Source: Paenibacillus hunanensis (GTDB taxonomy: Bacteria; Bacillota; Bacilli; Paenibacillales; Paenibacillaceae). From it: DNA of 64,000 bases. The stretch is from contig NZ_BMMB01000005.1 of NCBI RefSeq assembly GCF_014645615.1, positions 372,001-436,000 of the forward strand, read 5' to 3'. The notes beneath the pieces are model-generated. The model was not told where the DNA came from, searched no databases, and was given only the letters and a program-made list of their open reading frames with translations. The position numbers and the translations under genes are program-made. Below are positions 26,706 through 35,672 of the stretch, piece after piece. Position 1 is the stretch's first letter. Every line of letters begins with the position of its first letter.

Positions 26706-27325
26706 TAGACACCCGCTCCTGTTCTGTTCAGGCTAGATACGATCAGCGGCTGCTCAGGAATAAACTCCACATGCCCGGGTGACATCGCCGAGATACGTGC
26801 CAGCGACTGAACCGCAATTCCGCGTTCCTCTAGCAAGCCGCGTCCTTCTTGAAATGTCTTCTCGATCACACAGCCTACACCTACGAGTATCGCCCCTGCC
26901 TGCTCCACAATATCGGCAAGCCCGACAAGCGCCGCGCCTGTCGCCAGAAAATCATCCACGATCAGCACGCGCTCACCCGGTTGTAGATAATCCTGCACGA
27001 TCGTTACCTGATACGTTTCTCCGCGTGTGAACGAATGGACGGATGCAGAATAGACCTGGTCGCCCTGCGTGATCGCTTTTTTCTTTTTCGCATAGACAAA
27101 GGGCACATTCAGCGCAATGCCCGCTGCCATCGCAAATTGAATGCCGCTCGCTTCAATCGTTAATACCTTCGTAATCTGCTCATGCGCGAACAAGCGTGCA
27201 AACTCCTGTCCAATCGCCACCGCTAGCTGTGTATCCACCTGATGATTCAGAAACGAATCCACCTTGAGCACACGGTCGGATAAAATATTGCCCTCTGCCT
27301 GTATGCGTTGTTCTAATACTTTCAT
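26705..27325 (-). CDS. xpt: Xanthine phosphoribosyltransferase
   Basis: 206 residues. It converts xanthine and PRPP to XMP (purine salvage). The PRPP loop is VLIVDDFLATGAAL (about residues 120-133), and the N-terminus MKVLEQRIQAEGNILSDRVLKVD is near-identical in style to Bacillus Xpt. The start at 27325 has GGGGG 8 nt upstream. The open frame continues to 27505, but that part is the riboswitch leader. It is the first gene of xpt-pbuX. Confidence 0.93.
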   Translation of the reverse strand: MKVLEQRIQAEGNILSDRVLKVDSFLNHQVDTQLAVAIGQEFARLFAHEQITKVLTIEASGIQFAMAAGIALNVPFVYAKKKKAITQGDQVYSASVHSFTRGETYQVTIVQDYLQPGERVLIVDDFLATGAALVGLADIVEQAGAILVGVGCVIEKTFQEGRGLLEERGIAVQSLARISAMSPGHVEFIPEQPLIVSSLNRTGAGV

Positions 27326-27400
27326 TTCGCTTTCCCCCTGTATTGTTCTGCATCCTACGGGTAGCGCCGGTTTCCAAGTGAAAAAATGCCGTAAAAAACA

Positions 27401-27445
27401 AAAAAGACAGGCTCCTTGAGTCCGTTTACTCAAGTGAAGCCTGTC
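27401..27445 (-). terminator. Riboswitch expression-platform terminator before xpt
   Basis: GACAGGCTTCACTTGAGT pairs with ACTCAAGGAGCCTGTC and is followed by TTTTTTG on the minus strand. It lies 90 nt after the aptamer and 75 nt before xpt. Confidence 0.85.
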
Positions 27446-27536
27446 TGTATAGTTGTTCCAATACAGAATATGCAGCATGCATATTCCTGCCTGCGGCTTG
27501 CCCATTTTCGGATCGCACAGCAGTCAGCACGTTCTT

Positions 27537-27610
27537 CACTCATAGTCGGATAATTGCAATGGTTATCCGGTAGAAACTTCTGGGCCCTATTCCCAAGTAT
27601 TATATGAGTG
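27537..27610 (-). ncRNA. Guanine-specific purine riboswitch
   Basis: On the minus strand P1 is CACTCATATAAT...ATGAGTG. Loop and junction sequences AAGTTTCTACCGG and CCGACTATGAG match the purine aptamer. The specificity base in GACTATG is C, which selects guanine/hypoxanthine over adenine. It controls xpt-pbuX by termination. Confidence 0.95.
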
Positions 27611-27675
27611 TAGCGGTCAGCCAGTGATCGGCTTATTTGCCGTTATGTTGCGCCGCTTTATGAAATTATATATGT

Positions 27676-27704
27676 ATACTACACGTATTCATGCTGGCTT
27701 TCAA
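27676..27704 (-). promoter_or_regulatory. Promoter of the xpt leader
   Basis: -35 TTGAAA (27704-27699) and -10 TAGTAT (27681-27676) have 17-bp spacing, about 60 nt before the guanine aptamer. Confidence 0.6.
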
Positions 27705-27788
27705 GGCTATTTTTCATATTTTCATAGCTGTAAAATGCCCTGTTCTCTGTCGTCGCTGATCTTCTTCTCGTTCATGTACCGATCACGG

Positions 27789-28670
27789 TCAGGTCACCGC
27801 ACGCCGCGAACGTAGCTTAATCCCAGTCACCAAAACAACCCCAAGCAAAATAATCACCAAGCCCACCAGCATCCCGAGCGACAACGGCTCATCCAGAAAC
27901 ATCCAGCCCCAGACGATTCCGAATACAGGGACGAGAAAGGTTACACTCAGCGTCTTCACCGCACCCACATTAATAATCAGGCGGAAATATAACAAATAAC
28001 CGAGCGAAGTAGATAACAGCGCCAGTGCCAGCACCGACCAGACTACCGATACAGAGGGAAGCTGGGACGGTAGGTAAAATAATGCAATCGGCAACAGGAG
28101 TAGCCCCGCAGCAAGCTGCTGTCCGATCGCCAGATTAAGCGGCTGTTCTCCCTTGAACTGGCGTGACGAATAAATGCCCCCTATTCCATAAAAGAATGCC
28201 GCTCCTAACGACATCAAGACTGCTCCAATCGTACCTGTACTGCCTGCATGAGCATTCCAGCTCACGAGCACAATCACGCCCGTTACGCCGAGCAGCAAGC
28301 CAGCGATCTTTTTCCCGGTTAGCGGCTCCTTGATCCACACATAGGCAATGATCGCGGTAAATAGCGGAGTCATTGAATTCAAAATAGCTGCCAGTGAAGC
28401 GTTCATACTCAATTCCGCGCCGGCAATCAGGCAAAATGGAATCGCCGCGTTACAGGCTCCAAGCAGCAGATACTGCTTCCATTTATGTAACAGCTGCGGT
28501 CTTCTGCGTAATAATAGCGCGTACAGCAGCAAGCCCAGCCCGGCGATCAGCACGCGTAGATCAATCAGCACAAGCGGCCCCAGCACTGGCACAGCCACTC
28601 GCATAAATAAAAAGGATGCGCCCCACATCGCCGCTAGCAGTATAAGTGTCAATGTATCTTTTGCCTTCAT
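27789..28670 (-). CDS. EamA/DMT-family transporter
   Basis: 293 residues, ten predicted membrane helices arranged as two five-helix EamA repeats. MWGASFLFMRVAVPVLGPLVLIDLR opens the first half and FYGIGGIYSSR lies near the start of the second. The SFLVPVFGIVWGWMFLDEPLS segment is a family hallmark. It probably exports metabolites or amino acids; the substrate is unknown. The start at 28670 is preceded by GGAG. It is a single gene between xpt and pyrD, in the same direction. Confidence 0.85.
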   Translation of the reverse strand: MKAKDTLTLILLAAMWGASFLFMRVAVPVLGPLVLIDLRVLIAGLGLLLYALLLRRRPQLLHKWKQYLLLGACNAAIPFCLIAGAELSMNASLAAILNSMTPLFTAIIAYVWIKEPLTGKKIAGLLLGVTGVIVLVSWNAHAGSTGTIGAVLMSLGAAFFYGIGGIYSSRQFKGEQPLNLAIGQQLAAGLLLLPIALFYLPSQLPSVSVVWSVLALALLSTSLGYLLYFRLIINVGAVKTLSVTFLVPVFGIVWGWMFLDEPLSLGMLVGLVIILLGVVLVTGIKLRSRRAVT

Positions 28671-28809
28671 CTTCTTCGCTCCTTCTTCGCAATAGTTGCT
28701 ATGTATCGTCTGTATCCATTATATCGTTTGCGAAAAAGTCATGCCGCCGAAAACAAGGCACAGCATTGGTAGCGAAGGATTCCGTTTACCGCAAGACAGC
28801 CATACCAAG

Positions 28810-28850
28810 ACAGCGAAGCGCATAGCTTCAAGCTCTATGCGCTCCGCTGT
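28810..28850. other. Strong hairpin downstream of pyrD
   Basis: ACAGCG-AGCGCATAG pairs with CTATGCGCT-CGCTGT, 9-nt loop, no T-run on either side. It may stabilise the 3' end of pyrKD mRNA. Nothing else is seen between 28671 and 28984. Confidence 0.5.
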
Positions 28851-28984
28851 CTATACAGAAGAGAGGCTCATCTGTTCTGTCTGTAGTGTATTTTCTCACT
28901 CGAATATACCTGTATATTAACGTTTAATGCCAAATTATGCCTATTTCACTACGCATTTGTTCTGTGCATCTCGGTCATATACGA

Positions 28985-29917
28985 TTACACGATGCCGCGA
29001 ATTTCTGCCAGTGAAGCTATTCCCTGCGCTCGCATCCACTGCTCCAGACCCTCCACCAGCATCTTACCTGCACGTATATTCACAAAGTTATGCGTCCCTA
29101 CCTGCACTGCTTCCGCACCAGCCATGATGAATTCAATCGCGTCCTCCACCGAGCTAATCCCGCCCATACCAACCACCGGAATTTGCACGGCATGTGCTAC
29201 CTGATGTACCATCCTCAGGGCAATCGGCTTAATCGCAGGCCCGGACAAACCGGCATAGCCATTATCAAAATAGCTTCGTCGACGCTGGATATCGATCTTC
29301 ATCGCAGAAAAGGTATTCACAAGCGATACGGCATCTGCGCCCTCCTGCTCACACATGAGCGCCATCTCCACAATCTGCTGGGCATTCGGCGACAGCTTCA
29401 CCATGAGTGGAAGATCGGTCGCAGCACGCACAGCGCGTACAATCGGACGTGCCATCGCCGTATCTACACCGAATTGTATGCCGCCCTGCTTCACATTCGG
29501 ACAGGAGATATTCAGCTCAATCATCTCTACCCCACGTCTGCCAGCGCGTTGACGACGATGATAATCTGCGGTTAGCTGCCTGGCTCCCTTTACGTATTCG
29601 TCCTCATTGGCACCGCCCAGATTGGCGATGACACATGGCCCAAGTGCTGCCATCTCATCTAGCTCGTCAGCTAGAAAAGCAGCGATACCCGGATTCTCCA
29701 GACCCACGCTGTTCAGCATACCGGCTGCCGTTTCCTGCACACGACATCCCGCATTGCCAGCGCGTGGCTCCAGCGTTAATCCTTTTCCGCAAATACCGCC
29801 CAGCACACTCACATCATATTGCTGCGCGTACTCTCGTCCAAAGCCGAACGTACCGGATGCCATAATGATCGGATTACGCAAACTGATGCCGCCGATGTTA
29901 CAGGTGAGCAAGCTCAT
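28985..29917 (-). CDS. pyrD: Dihydroorotate dehydrogenase B, catalytic subunit
   Basis: 310 residues. It oxidises dihydroorotate to orotate in pyrimidine synthesis, with FMN in a TIM barrel. Features seen are NPIIMASGTFGFG (residues 15-26), GICGKGLTLEPRAGN, the catalytic-loop Cys in NISCPNVKQGG (Cys139) and the FMN phosphate loop VGMGGISSVEDAIEFIMAGAE. It is the NAD-linked 1B type because pyrK precedes and overlaps it by 20 nt. GGAGGTG lies within the end of pyrK. The pair stands apart from any other pyr gene here. Confidence 0.93.
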   Translation of the reverse strand: MSLLTCNIGGISLRNPIIMASGTFGFGREYAQQYDVSVLGGICGKGLTLEPRAGNAGCRVQETAAGMLNSVGLENPGIAAFLADELDEMAALGPCVIANLGGANEDEYVKGARQLTADYHRRQRAGRRGVEMIELNISCPNVKQGGIQFGVDTAMARPIVRAVRAATDLPLMVKLSPNAQQIVEMALMCEQEGADAVSLVNTFSAMKIDIQRRRSYFDNGYAGLSGPAIKPIALRMVHQVAHAVQIPVVGMGGISSVEDAIEFIMAGAEAVQVGTHNFVNIRAGKMLVEGLEQWMRAQGIASLAEIRGIV

Positions 29918-30836
29918 CCCAGCACACCTCCTCCGCGCGAAAGACAGGGCCTTCCTTACAGGTACGCCGATTACCGTGACGCGTACGCACGGTACAGGTC
30001 AGACAGGCACCCAGTCCGCATGCCATACGACGCTCAATGGATACGTATAGTGCAGGGCGCTGGAGCGTACTCATTTTATTTTCTATGTTCATACTTGAGG
30101 TGTTCATACTTGGAGTGTTCATACGTGAAGAATGGACTTCTGCCTGCTCAGCGCTAGTCTGTTCTATTTCCGTTGTCATCCATGCGCTCGCTGTAGCTAA
30201 GGAATGATGGCTCATCCACTCATTATGGATGTGTTCTGACATGGTATCGATATAGCCGCATTGCTCCGCTAACGCTCGTAGCATACCGGCTGGCCCACAA
30301 GCCATAATGCAGTCATAGCGCCTGGTATCCAGTAGCTCCAGTACACTGCGCCGTGCATCATTCATCACTTGTACCTGCTCGCTATGTACAACCGCCTTTT
30401 TAAAGGAATCCACAGCAAAGACAGTGCCTGAGTAGCCAAGATACACATCTGCATGTCGATAATGCTGAGCTACCGGAAGCAATGGCGCTACACCCATGCC
30501 ACCCCCTACCAGCGCGATACGCTTGCTACTAGACTGCGCTACGTCCAATCGCGGAAAGCCTGTCCCGAAAGGGCCTTCCAGCAATACATGCTGTCCAGCC
30601 ATCTGACGAGACAGCAGCTCCGTTCCGCGTCCATGCACACGATACAGAAAGACGATTCCTTCTTTTCCCCATTCATGAATACTGATCGGTCGGGATAATA
30701 ATGGATAGCTATCTGCCCGATAGCCATCATCGCAGCGCACCATATAGAACTGTCCCATCTCTCCGCGGTGATCCCCTGCCACCGTCATCCGAAAAATCCC
30801 TGCCGCCAATTGCTCATTCGCTACAATTGTTGCCAT
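29898..30836 (-). CDS. pyrK: Dihydroorotate dehydrogenase B, electron-transfer subunit (expanded)
   Basis: 312 residues, against about 255 for the family. It carries electrons from dihydroorotate via FMN to FAD, the [2Fe-2S] cluster and NAD+. The FAD domain has SYPLLSRPISIHEW (about residues 43-56), the NAD domain has ALVGGGMGVAPLLP, and the cluster ligands are in CGLGACLTCTVRTRHGNRRTC. An insert of roughly 50 low-complexity residues lies before the cluster domain and includes 15-bp repeats encoding MNTPS/MNTSS. The start at 30836 has GGGGGG 8 nt upstream. It overlaps pyrD. Confidence 0.88.
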   Translation of the reverse strand: MATIVANEQLAAGIFRMTVAGDHRGEMGQFYMVRCDDGYRADSYPLLSRPISIHEWGKEGIVFLYRVHGRGTELLSRQMAGQHVLLEGPFGTGFPRLDVAQSSSKRIALVGGGMGVAPLLPVAQHYRHADVYLGYSGTVFAVDSFKKAVVHSEQVQVMNDARRSVLELLDTRRYDCIMACGPAGMLRALAEQCGYIDTMSEHIHNEWMSHHSLATASAWMTTEIEQTSAEQAEVHSSRMNTPSMNTSSMNIENKMSTLQRPALYVSIERRMACGLGACLTCTVRTRHGNRRTCKEGPVFRAEEVCWDELAHL

Positions 30837-31092
30837 TTCCGCATCCCCCCTTGACCGCTACTTATCATAACAGCCGAGGAGGGCACAAGGTTGTAACTCT
30901 GCTCACAATGTAGAGGGTGATCGACAAGTAAATGAGGTATGGGCTCATTACCTGACGAAATAGTGACTGCCTACTAAAATAGTTACTTCCTACCAAAATA
31001 GCGAATCGCTAACGTTTCCCAGTGATTCGAGCATAGAGACGTTCGAGTATAGAAACATTTAAACATAAGGAAGTTTGCCCTCTCCAACCTCA

Positions 31093-32133
31093 TCAGTTGG
31101 CCAGCACATACATCACATCTGGTAGCAGCTCGAACAGCGTCAGCATGCTCAGCAAAATAAACAGCATGATCGTCATATGAATCCGTCTATGCATGACTAG
31201 CACAGCGATATATTCTCGGATAAATGCGCCCGGCAAATAGTAGGGTGCGGTCGGTGTACCGATACCATCTCCACGAATCCCGGCAATACGGGCGTAGATG
31301 CCTGCACGGAACAGATGAAAATTATTCGTTACAAATACACAGCGATACGAGCGCCCGCCCATAATTTCGTCCATGATGATACGGGAAAAGCGCATATTTT
31401 GCATCGTATTCACGGAGCGTTCCTCTACGATAATATGATCATCTGGAATCTGGTGCTGGAGCAGATACAATCTCATCGCCGCTCCTTCCGAGATTGCCTC
31501 ATCCGAGCCCTGACCACCGGATACGATAAAAAATGGGGCTTGTCCGCGTAGCTTCTGCTGGCGATAGAGCTTAATTCCTCCATCCAGTCGGCTGGCAAGC
31601 AGTGGTGGCACGCGATCTCGAATCAATCCACTACCAAGCACCACAATAAAGTCCGTCCTATAGGTTGGACGATAGCGATTGTATAGAAACGACGATACCA
31701 GATAGCATACAAACAGGAAGCCAAAATACATCATATATAGCTCCAGCAGCAATACCGGTAACTGAAGCCAGCGAACCGGAGGCACAACCAGCGTTAATAC
31801 TGGCACGACGACAATCGCAATCCCTGCCACTACAGGCAATGTGTTACGTAGCTTCCAGCCTTCTTTTCGCAGCAAAATACGTCCGTTATACACCAATCCT
31901 ACGCTGATCGCCAGAATCATCACCGGCAATAACGCGATAGCAATAATTAATAGCAGCACACTCGCGTACTGCCAGAATCCATCCGGACTACGCCACATAT
32001 ACACAGCCAATGCCAGGAGCAGCAATAGCAAGCCGCTGGTCAGATAGACACCATTTTGCAATCGCCTTCGATCTGACGCGTGGCTAAACGCAAATAACGC
32101 TAGCAATAGCAGCGCCGCACCCAGTATATACAT
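31093..32133 (-). CDS. YdcF-like membrane protein (DUF218)
   Basis: 346 residues. Six or so N-terminal membrane helices (residues 1-165) are followed by a DUF218 domain: DFIVVLGSGLIRDRVPPLLASRLDGGIKLY, FIVSGGQGSDEAISEGAAM, then IIVEERSVNTMQNMRFS and CVFVTNNFHLFRAG. One further helix lies at the C-terminus. Related proteins (SanA, ElyC, YdcF) affect the cell envelope; the reaction is not known. The start at 32133 is 9 nt from GGAGG. The upstream open frame to 32214 lacks a site. Confidence 0.78.
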   Translation of the reverse strand: MYILGAALLLLALFAFSHASDRRRLQNGVYLTSGLLLLLLALAVYMWRSPDGFWQYASVLLLIIAIALLPVMILAISVGLVYNGRILLRKEGWKLRNTLPVVAGIAIVVVPVLTLVVPPVRWLQLPVLLLELYMMYFGFLFVCYLVSSFLYNRYRPTYRTDFIVVLGSGLIRDRVPPLLASRLDGGIKLYRQQKLRGQAPFFIVSGGQGSDEAISEGAAMRLYLLQHQIPDDHIIVEERSVNTMQNMRFSRIIMDEIMGGRSYRCVFVTNNFHLFRAGIYARIAGIRGDGIGTPTAPYYLPGAFIREYIAVLVMHRRIHMTIMLFILLSMLTLFELLPDVMYVLAN

Positions 32134-32218
32134 CCTCCATCTCCTCCAGCCCATCATTCGATTATCTATGTATTCTATGTATAGCCTAACCTGACGCTTT
32201 TGAAAAGAGTTCATCGCC

Positions 32219-32232
32219 TTACACTAATGTAA
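32219..32232. promoter_or_regulatory. Bce/Yxd-type response-regulator operator upstream of yxeA-like gene
   Basis: TTACACTAATGTAA is a TTACA-N4-TGTAA inverted repeat. A possible -10 TACGAT lies at 32277-32282, starting 58 nt after the operator's first base. The same motif and the same 58-nt distance occur at 35461-35524 before the ABC transporter genes. Confidence 0.72.
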
Positions 32233-32449
32233 GCTTGCCGTAAGCCAAATCGATATCCGCTTTTTCTCAGATCGCATACGATAGAGACATCAACAGAATA
32301 CCTACATGCTATAACGTGCTCCTGCGAGCCGATCGATATGACTTCACCCATGTAGCCATTACATCCTACTCCCCAACCAGACATGCTTCGGTAGACAGGC
32401 TATGCAGAGATCACAACCACCTCTATCAATATTGGAAAGGAAGAATACA

Positions 32450-32830
32450 ATGATGAAAAAATGGATCATCCTTCTAAGCGCGTTGATCGTTATCGCTACA
32501 TCTGTCGTCAGCTATGGAGTATATCACCTTATGCCCGAGCGCAATCGGGTACAATTCAATCCCTTTATCCATGAACAATATTCGTATGTGCAGATCAACA
32601 ACGCTGGTATCAAAGATGCTACATCTGGAACGGTCGAATACACATTACCCGCTTGGCGTGAGGATGGAACCATGCAGCAGACGACATTTACTGGAATGAA
32701 GAAGCTACGCTCTGGCGCGTATATTCGTCTCGTTTCCAAGGACGGCTATATCCTCTCCTACAATGAGGTACAGCCGAATGAATTACCTGCTACGGTAAGC
32801 GCGAAGATAGCAGAAGATCCGAAGCAGTAA
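32450..32830 (+). CDS. yxeA: YxeA-family protein (DUF1093)
   Basis: 126 residues. A signal or anchor helix (about residues 4-22) is followed by a small extracytoplasmic beta-rich DUF1093 domain with MKKLRSGAYIRLVSKDGYILSYNEVQPNELP. The family's function is unknown, but in B. subtilis yxeA lies at the end of the yxdJKLM operon. Here it lies before the corresponding two-component and ABC genes and has its own matching operator. The ATG at 32450 is 9 nt from AAAGG. An ATG directly follows at 32453. Confidence 0.82.
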   Translation: MMKKWIILLSALIVIATSVVSYGVYHLMPERNRVQFNPFIHEQYSYVQINNAGIKDATSGTVEYTLPAWREDGTMQQTTFTGMKKLRSGAYIRLVSKDGYILSYNEVQPNELPATVSAKIAEDPKQ

Positions 32831-32991
32831 AAGACAGGAAGCAATAGATGGAGCCCAGCAACAACAACGAAAAAAACGAAATGACATGACATACATCAGG
32901 AAACGTATAAATAATACACAAACATTCGTCAGTTCCTATTGTGTATTCGTGATCGACAGGAGTCATTGCCTTTCTATGTAGCTTCATAGAT

Positions 32992-33036
32992 TACCCTGTG
33001 TTGCCAGCCATGCGGCTCGTATAGACAGGGTATTTG
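32992..33036 (+). terminator. Probable terminator of the yxeA-like gene
   Basis: TACCCTGT pairs with ACAGGGTA and closes an inner AGCC/GGCT hairpin. ATTTGTTTTG follows. It lies about 160 bp after the stop. Confidence 0.55.
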
Positions 33037-33248
33037 TTTTGTAGAGTCGATAGAAGAATGACGAATAGGGACGCTACTCCTTTCATTCCCTACATGCGTG
33101 TTCATGATCCCAATTGAGTGTATGATACAAGATATAGAGATACACATGAGCCAGAATACATTGTATTCATTCCAGAGCTTAGCATGATCACACCACTCTC
33201 TATTCCGATTTACTCTTTTATCCTTTAGAAGAACAGGAGCCGACAGCT

Positions 33249-33962
33249 ATGCAAACGATTATGATCGTCGAGGATGACTATAAAATTGCCAGTCTATTGC
33301 AATCCCATATTGAACGATATGGCTATCAGGTCGTGCTGACAACTGATTTTGAACGGGTGATGGAGCAATTTACCAGCATTCAGCCCGATCTGGTACTGCT
33401 GGATGTGAATTTGCCAAGCTATGACGGGTATTACTGGTGTCGCCAGATTCGCAATCATTCGATCTGTCCGGTGCTCTTCATTTCTGCCCGTGCTGGAGAG
33501 ATGGATCAGATTATGGCACTAGAAAATGGTGCGGATGATTATATTACCAAGCCATTCGATTATGGTGTCGTCATGGCGAAGATTCGCAGCCAGCTTCGGC
33601 GCGCGTATGGCGAGTACGCGACACGTCAGGAAGAACGCCTGGTGCAAAAGGAAGGACTCACGCTGTATGTGGAACGACTGGAGCTGACCCATGGCAATGA
33701 GCTGGTGTCCTTAACTAAAAAAGAAGCGGATATTATCGAGAGCCTGCTGGAGCGTTATCCGCGTGTAGCTAGCCGCGAGGCCTTACTGGAGAAGCTATGG
33801 GATGACCAGACCTTTGTCGATGAGAATACGCTCAACGTCAACATTACCCGTGTCCGCAAGAAGCTACAGGAGCTCGGTCTGGAGCAAGCCGTGGAGACGG
33901 TGCGCGGAATTGGATATCGACTGCATTTACCCGAAACGACAACGGGAAGTGAACGAGCATGA
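33249..33962 (+). CDS. OmpR-family response regulator, BceR/YxdJ type
   Basis: 237 residues. The receiver domain has the acidic pair Glu8-Asp9, phospho-acceptor Asp52 in LLDVNLP and Lys101 in DYITKPFDYG. The winged-helix output domain has LTKKEADIIESLLERYPRVASREALLEKLW and NTLNVNITRVRKKL. It should activate the yxeA-like and ABC genes in response to cell-envelope-active peptides. AGGAG lies 9 nt before the ATG. Its stop overlaps the kinase start (ATGA). Confidence 0.9.
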   Translation: MQTIMIVEDDYKIASLLQSHIERYGYQVVLTTDFERVMEQFTSIQPDLVLLDVNLPSYDGYYWCRQIRNHSICPVLFISARAGEMDQIMALENGADDYITKPFDYGVVMAKIRSQLRRAYGEYATRQEERLVQKEGLTLYVERLELTHGNELVSLTKKEADIIESLLERYPRVASREALLEKLWDDQTFVDENTLNVNITRVRKKLQELGLEQAVETVRGIGYRLHLPETTTGSERA

Positions 33963-34981
33963 AGCTATTTTTACAAGAGCATAAGCTGTTGATTCTTATG
34001 CAGATCGTGGTGCTATTCAGCGTGCTTGGTATTTACTGGCTGGATGGGTATCATCGTCTGCTGCCTGCGCTCTATTCGGTCTTTCTTGGAGCCTTTCTAA
34101 CTGCGGTATATCTGGCGTATCACTATGTAAGCCGTCGTCGCTTGTATGGACTGCTAAGCAAGCCGCTTCAGGTGCCAGAGGATGTGCTGCAACGTGATCT
34201 GACACCTATCGGTGAAGCGCTGCAAGAGCTATTACGCGCACAATATCGCTATTATCAGCAACAGCTCGATCAGAATCAACATGAACAGCGCGAGCATCTG
34301 ACCTTTATGGATCAGTGGGTGCATCAGATGAAAACACCGCTATCGGTCATCGAGCTCACTGTACAGCAGGTGGATGAGCCAGAGTTCGCCAGTATCCGTG
34401 AGGAAGCCGAGCAGATGCGTGCCAATCTGAATATGGTGCTGTATATGGCAAGGCTGCGCAGCTTCCAGCAGGACTTTCATGTGAAGACGGTATCCTTATC
34501 GCGTATCATCAGCGAGGTCGTTCATGAGCAAAAGCGCTCCTTTATCCGTAGCGGCGTCTATCCCGATGTACAGGAGCGCTCCGGTTCGCTTAACGTAGAG
34601 ACGGATGAAAAATGGCTCTTTTTCATGCTATCTCAGCTCGTGAACAATGCGGTCAAGTATTCCTCCGGTAGCGGCAAAAAGGTTCATCTCACTACCTCGA
34701 TCGCCAACAATAAAGCGATCGTTGAGGTACAGGATCACGGTGTCGGCATCCCTGCACAGGATATTCGCCGCGTGTTCGACCCTTTTTTCACCGGAGAAAA
34801 TGGTCGACATTTCCGCGAATCTACCGGTATGGGATTATACCTCACCCGCGAAGCCGCCCGGCGACTTGATCATGGGCTAGAGATCGAATCCGTGCCAGGA
34901 GAAGGCACAACGGTACGGATCATCTTTCAATCGTATCAGGTAGGCGCGGCTATGCCAGCTACAGATACTCTAAATGAATAA
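33959..34981 (+). CDS. Intramembrane-sensing histidine kinase, BceS/YxdK type
   Basis: 340 residues. Two membrane helices (about residues 10-27 and 36-55) are joined by a loop of only about 8 residues, so no extracellular sensor domain exists. The phospho-acceptor His122 is in QWVHQMKTPLSV. The ATP-binding domain has LVNNAVKYSS, VEVQDHGVGIP, FDPFFTGENG and STGMGLYLTREAA. Kinases of this class sense through their partner ABC transporter. It overlaps the response regulator gene by 4 nt. Confidence 0.9.
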   Translation: MKLFLQEHKLLILMQIVVLFSVLGIYWLDGYHRLLPALYSVFLGAFLTAVYLAYHYVSRRRLYGLLSKPLQVPEDVLQRDLTPIGEALQELLRAQYRYYQQQLDQNQHEQREHLTFMDQWVHQMKTPLSVIELTVQQVDEPEFASIREEAEQMRANLNMVLYMARLRSFQQDFHVKTVSLSRIISEVVHEQKRSFIRSGVYPDVQERSGSLNVETDEKWLFFMLSQLVNNAVKYSSGSGKKVHLTTSIANNKAIVEVQDHGVGIPAQDIRRVFDPFFTGENGRHFRESTGMGLYLTREAARRLDHGLEIESVPGEGTTVRIIFQSYQVGAAMPATDTLNE

Positions 34982-35236
34982 AAGGCGTTCCTTACAAGCA
35001 TATATTGCAATCGGCTCGGCAGGGTATGATCAACTCAGAGATAGTTGAACAAACCAAGCATCTTACCCCATCGCTAACGAGCCATTTGTATTACCTGTAT
35101 GACGCCTACGACCACATTCTATATACATTCTCTTACGCCATACCTATAGTCCCCTCACCAAATGATATACCAGCACCACCCTATCTTTTTTCTTTTAAAA
35201 ATCACGCTCAGCATGAAGCCTCCTCCCTGAACGAAA

Positions 35237-35342
35237 GGCAGAGAGCAATGCCATAAGACCGACCTTTAAGCCGGGATGCGCCCACATTATCCCCATTCAA
35301 AGCATCCCGGCTTAACCAGAGGTCGCTGGCATGCTCTCTGCC
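35237..35342. repeat. Long 106-nt inverted repeat between kinase and ABC genes
   Basis: The outer 11-bp arms GGCAGAGAGCA/TGCTCTCTGCC are perfect. Inner arms ATGCCA/TGGCAT, GACC/GGTC and TTAAGCCGGGATGC/GCATCCCGGCTTAA continue the stem to a loop of about 20 nt. No T-run follows. No second copy was noticed in this window. Confidence 0.8.
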
Positions 35343-35460
35343 TGTAGCGGTTGATGCAAACCCACCACATTACATATCATCTTCATATCGTTGTCATTCT
35401 AACCAACTAACTGAAATGAATAAGCTGAAATCAAGATCATCAAATTACAATAAGCCTACC

Positions 35461-35474
35461 TTACAGCACTGTAA
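35461..35474. promoter_or_regulatory. Bce/Yxd-type operator upstream of the ABC transporter genes
   Basis: TTACAGCACTGTAA is a TTACA-N4-TGTAA inverted repeat inside a longer CTTACAG/CTGTAAG palindrome. A possible -10 TATACT lies at 35519-35524, 58 nt from the operator's first base, as at 32219. The bases between also agree well (TGTAAGCT, AAG-CAA-TCGATA). Confidence 0.75.
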
Positions 35475-35672
35475 GCTAGATGAAAGGCAATTCGATAGTC
35501 CATCCCTCACGCCCCCTCTATACTGTAGTTATACAAGTGAACGACACACCACTGTCGTTATACGAGCAAAGCTCACCTACTAAAGCTAATACGGTCGTAG
35601 CACACAGCAATCCGCAAGCAACTACACAGACTTCAACTACAAGGATCATTATGTATACAGGGAGGTTTTACA

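Noticed and set aside
30950..31010. Three imperfect copies of a 19-bp stretch containing AAAATAG
   Set aside because: Short and diverged, with no structure; could be chance in AT-rich sequence.
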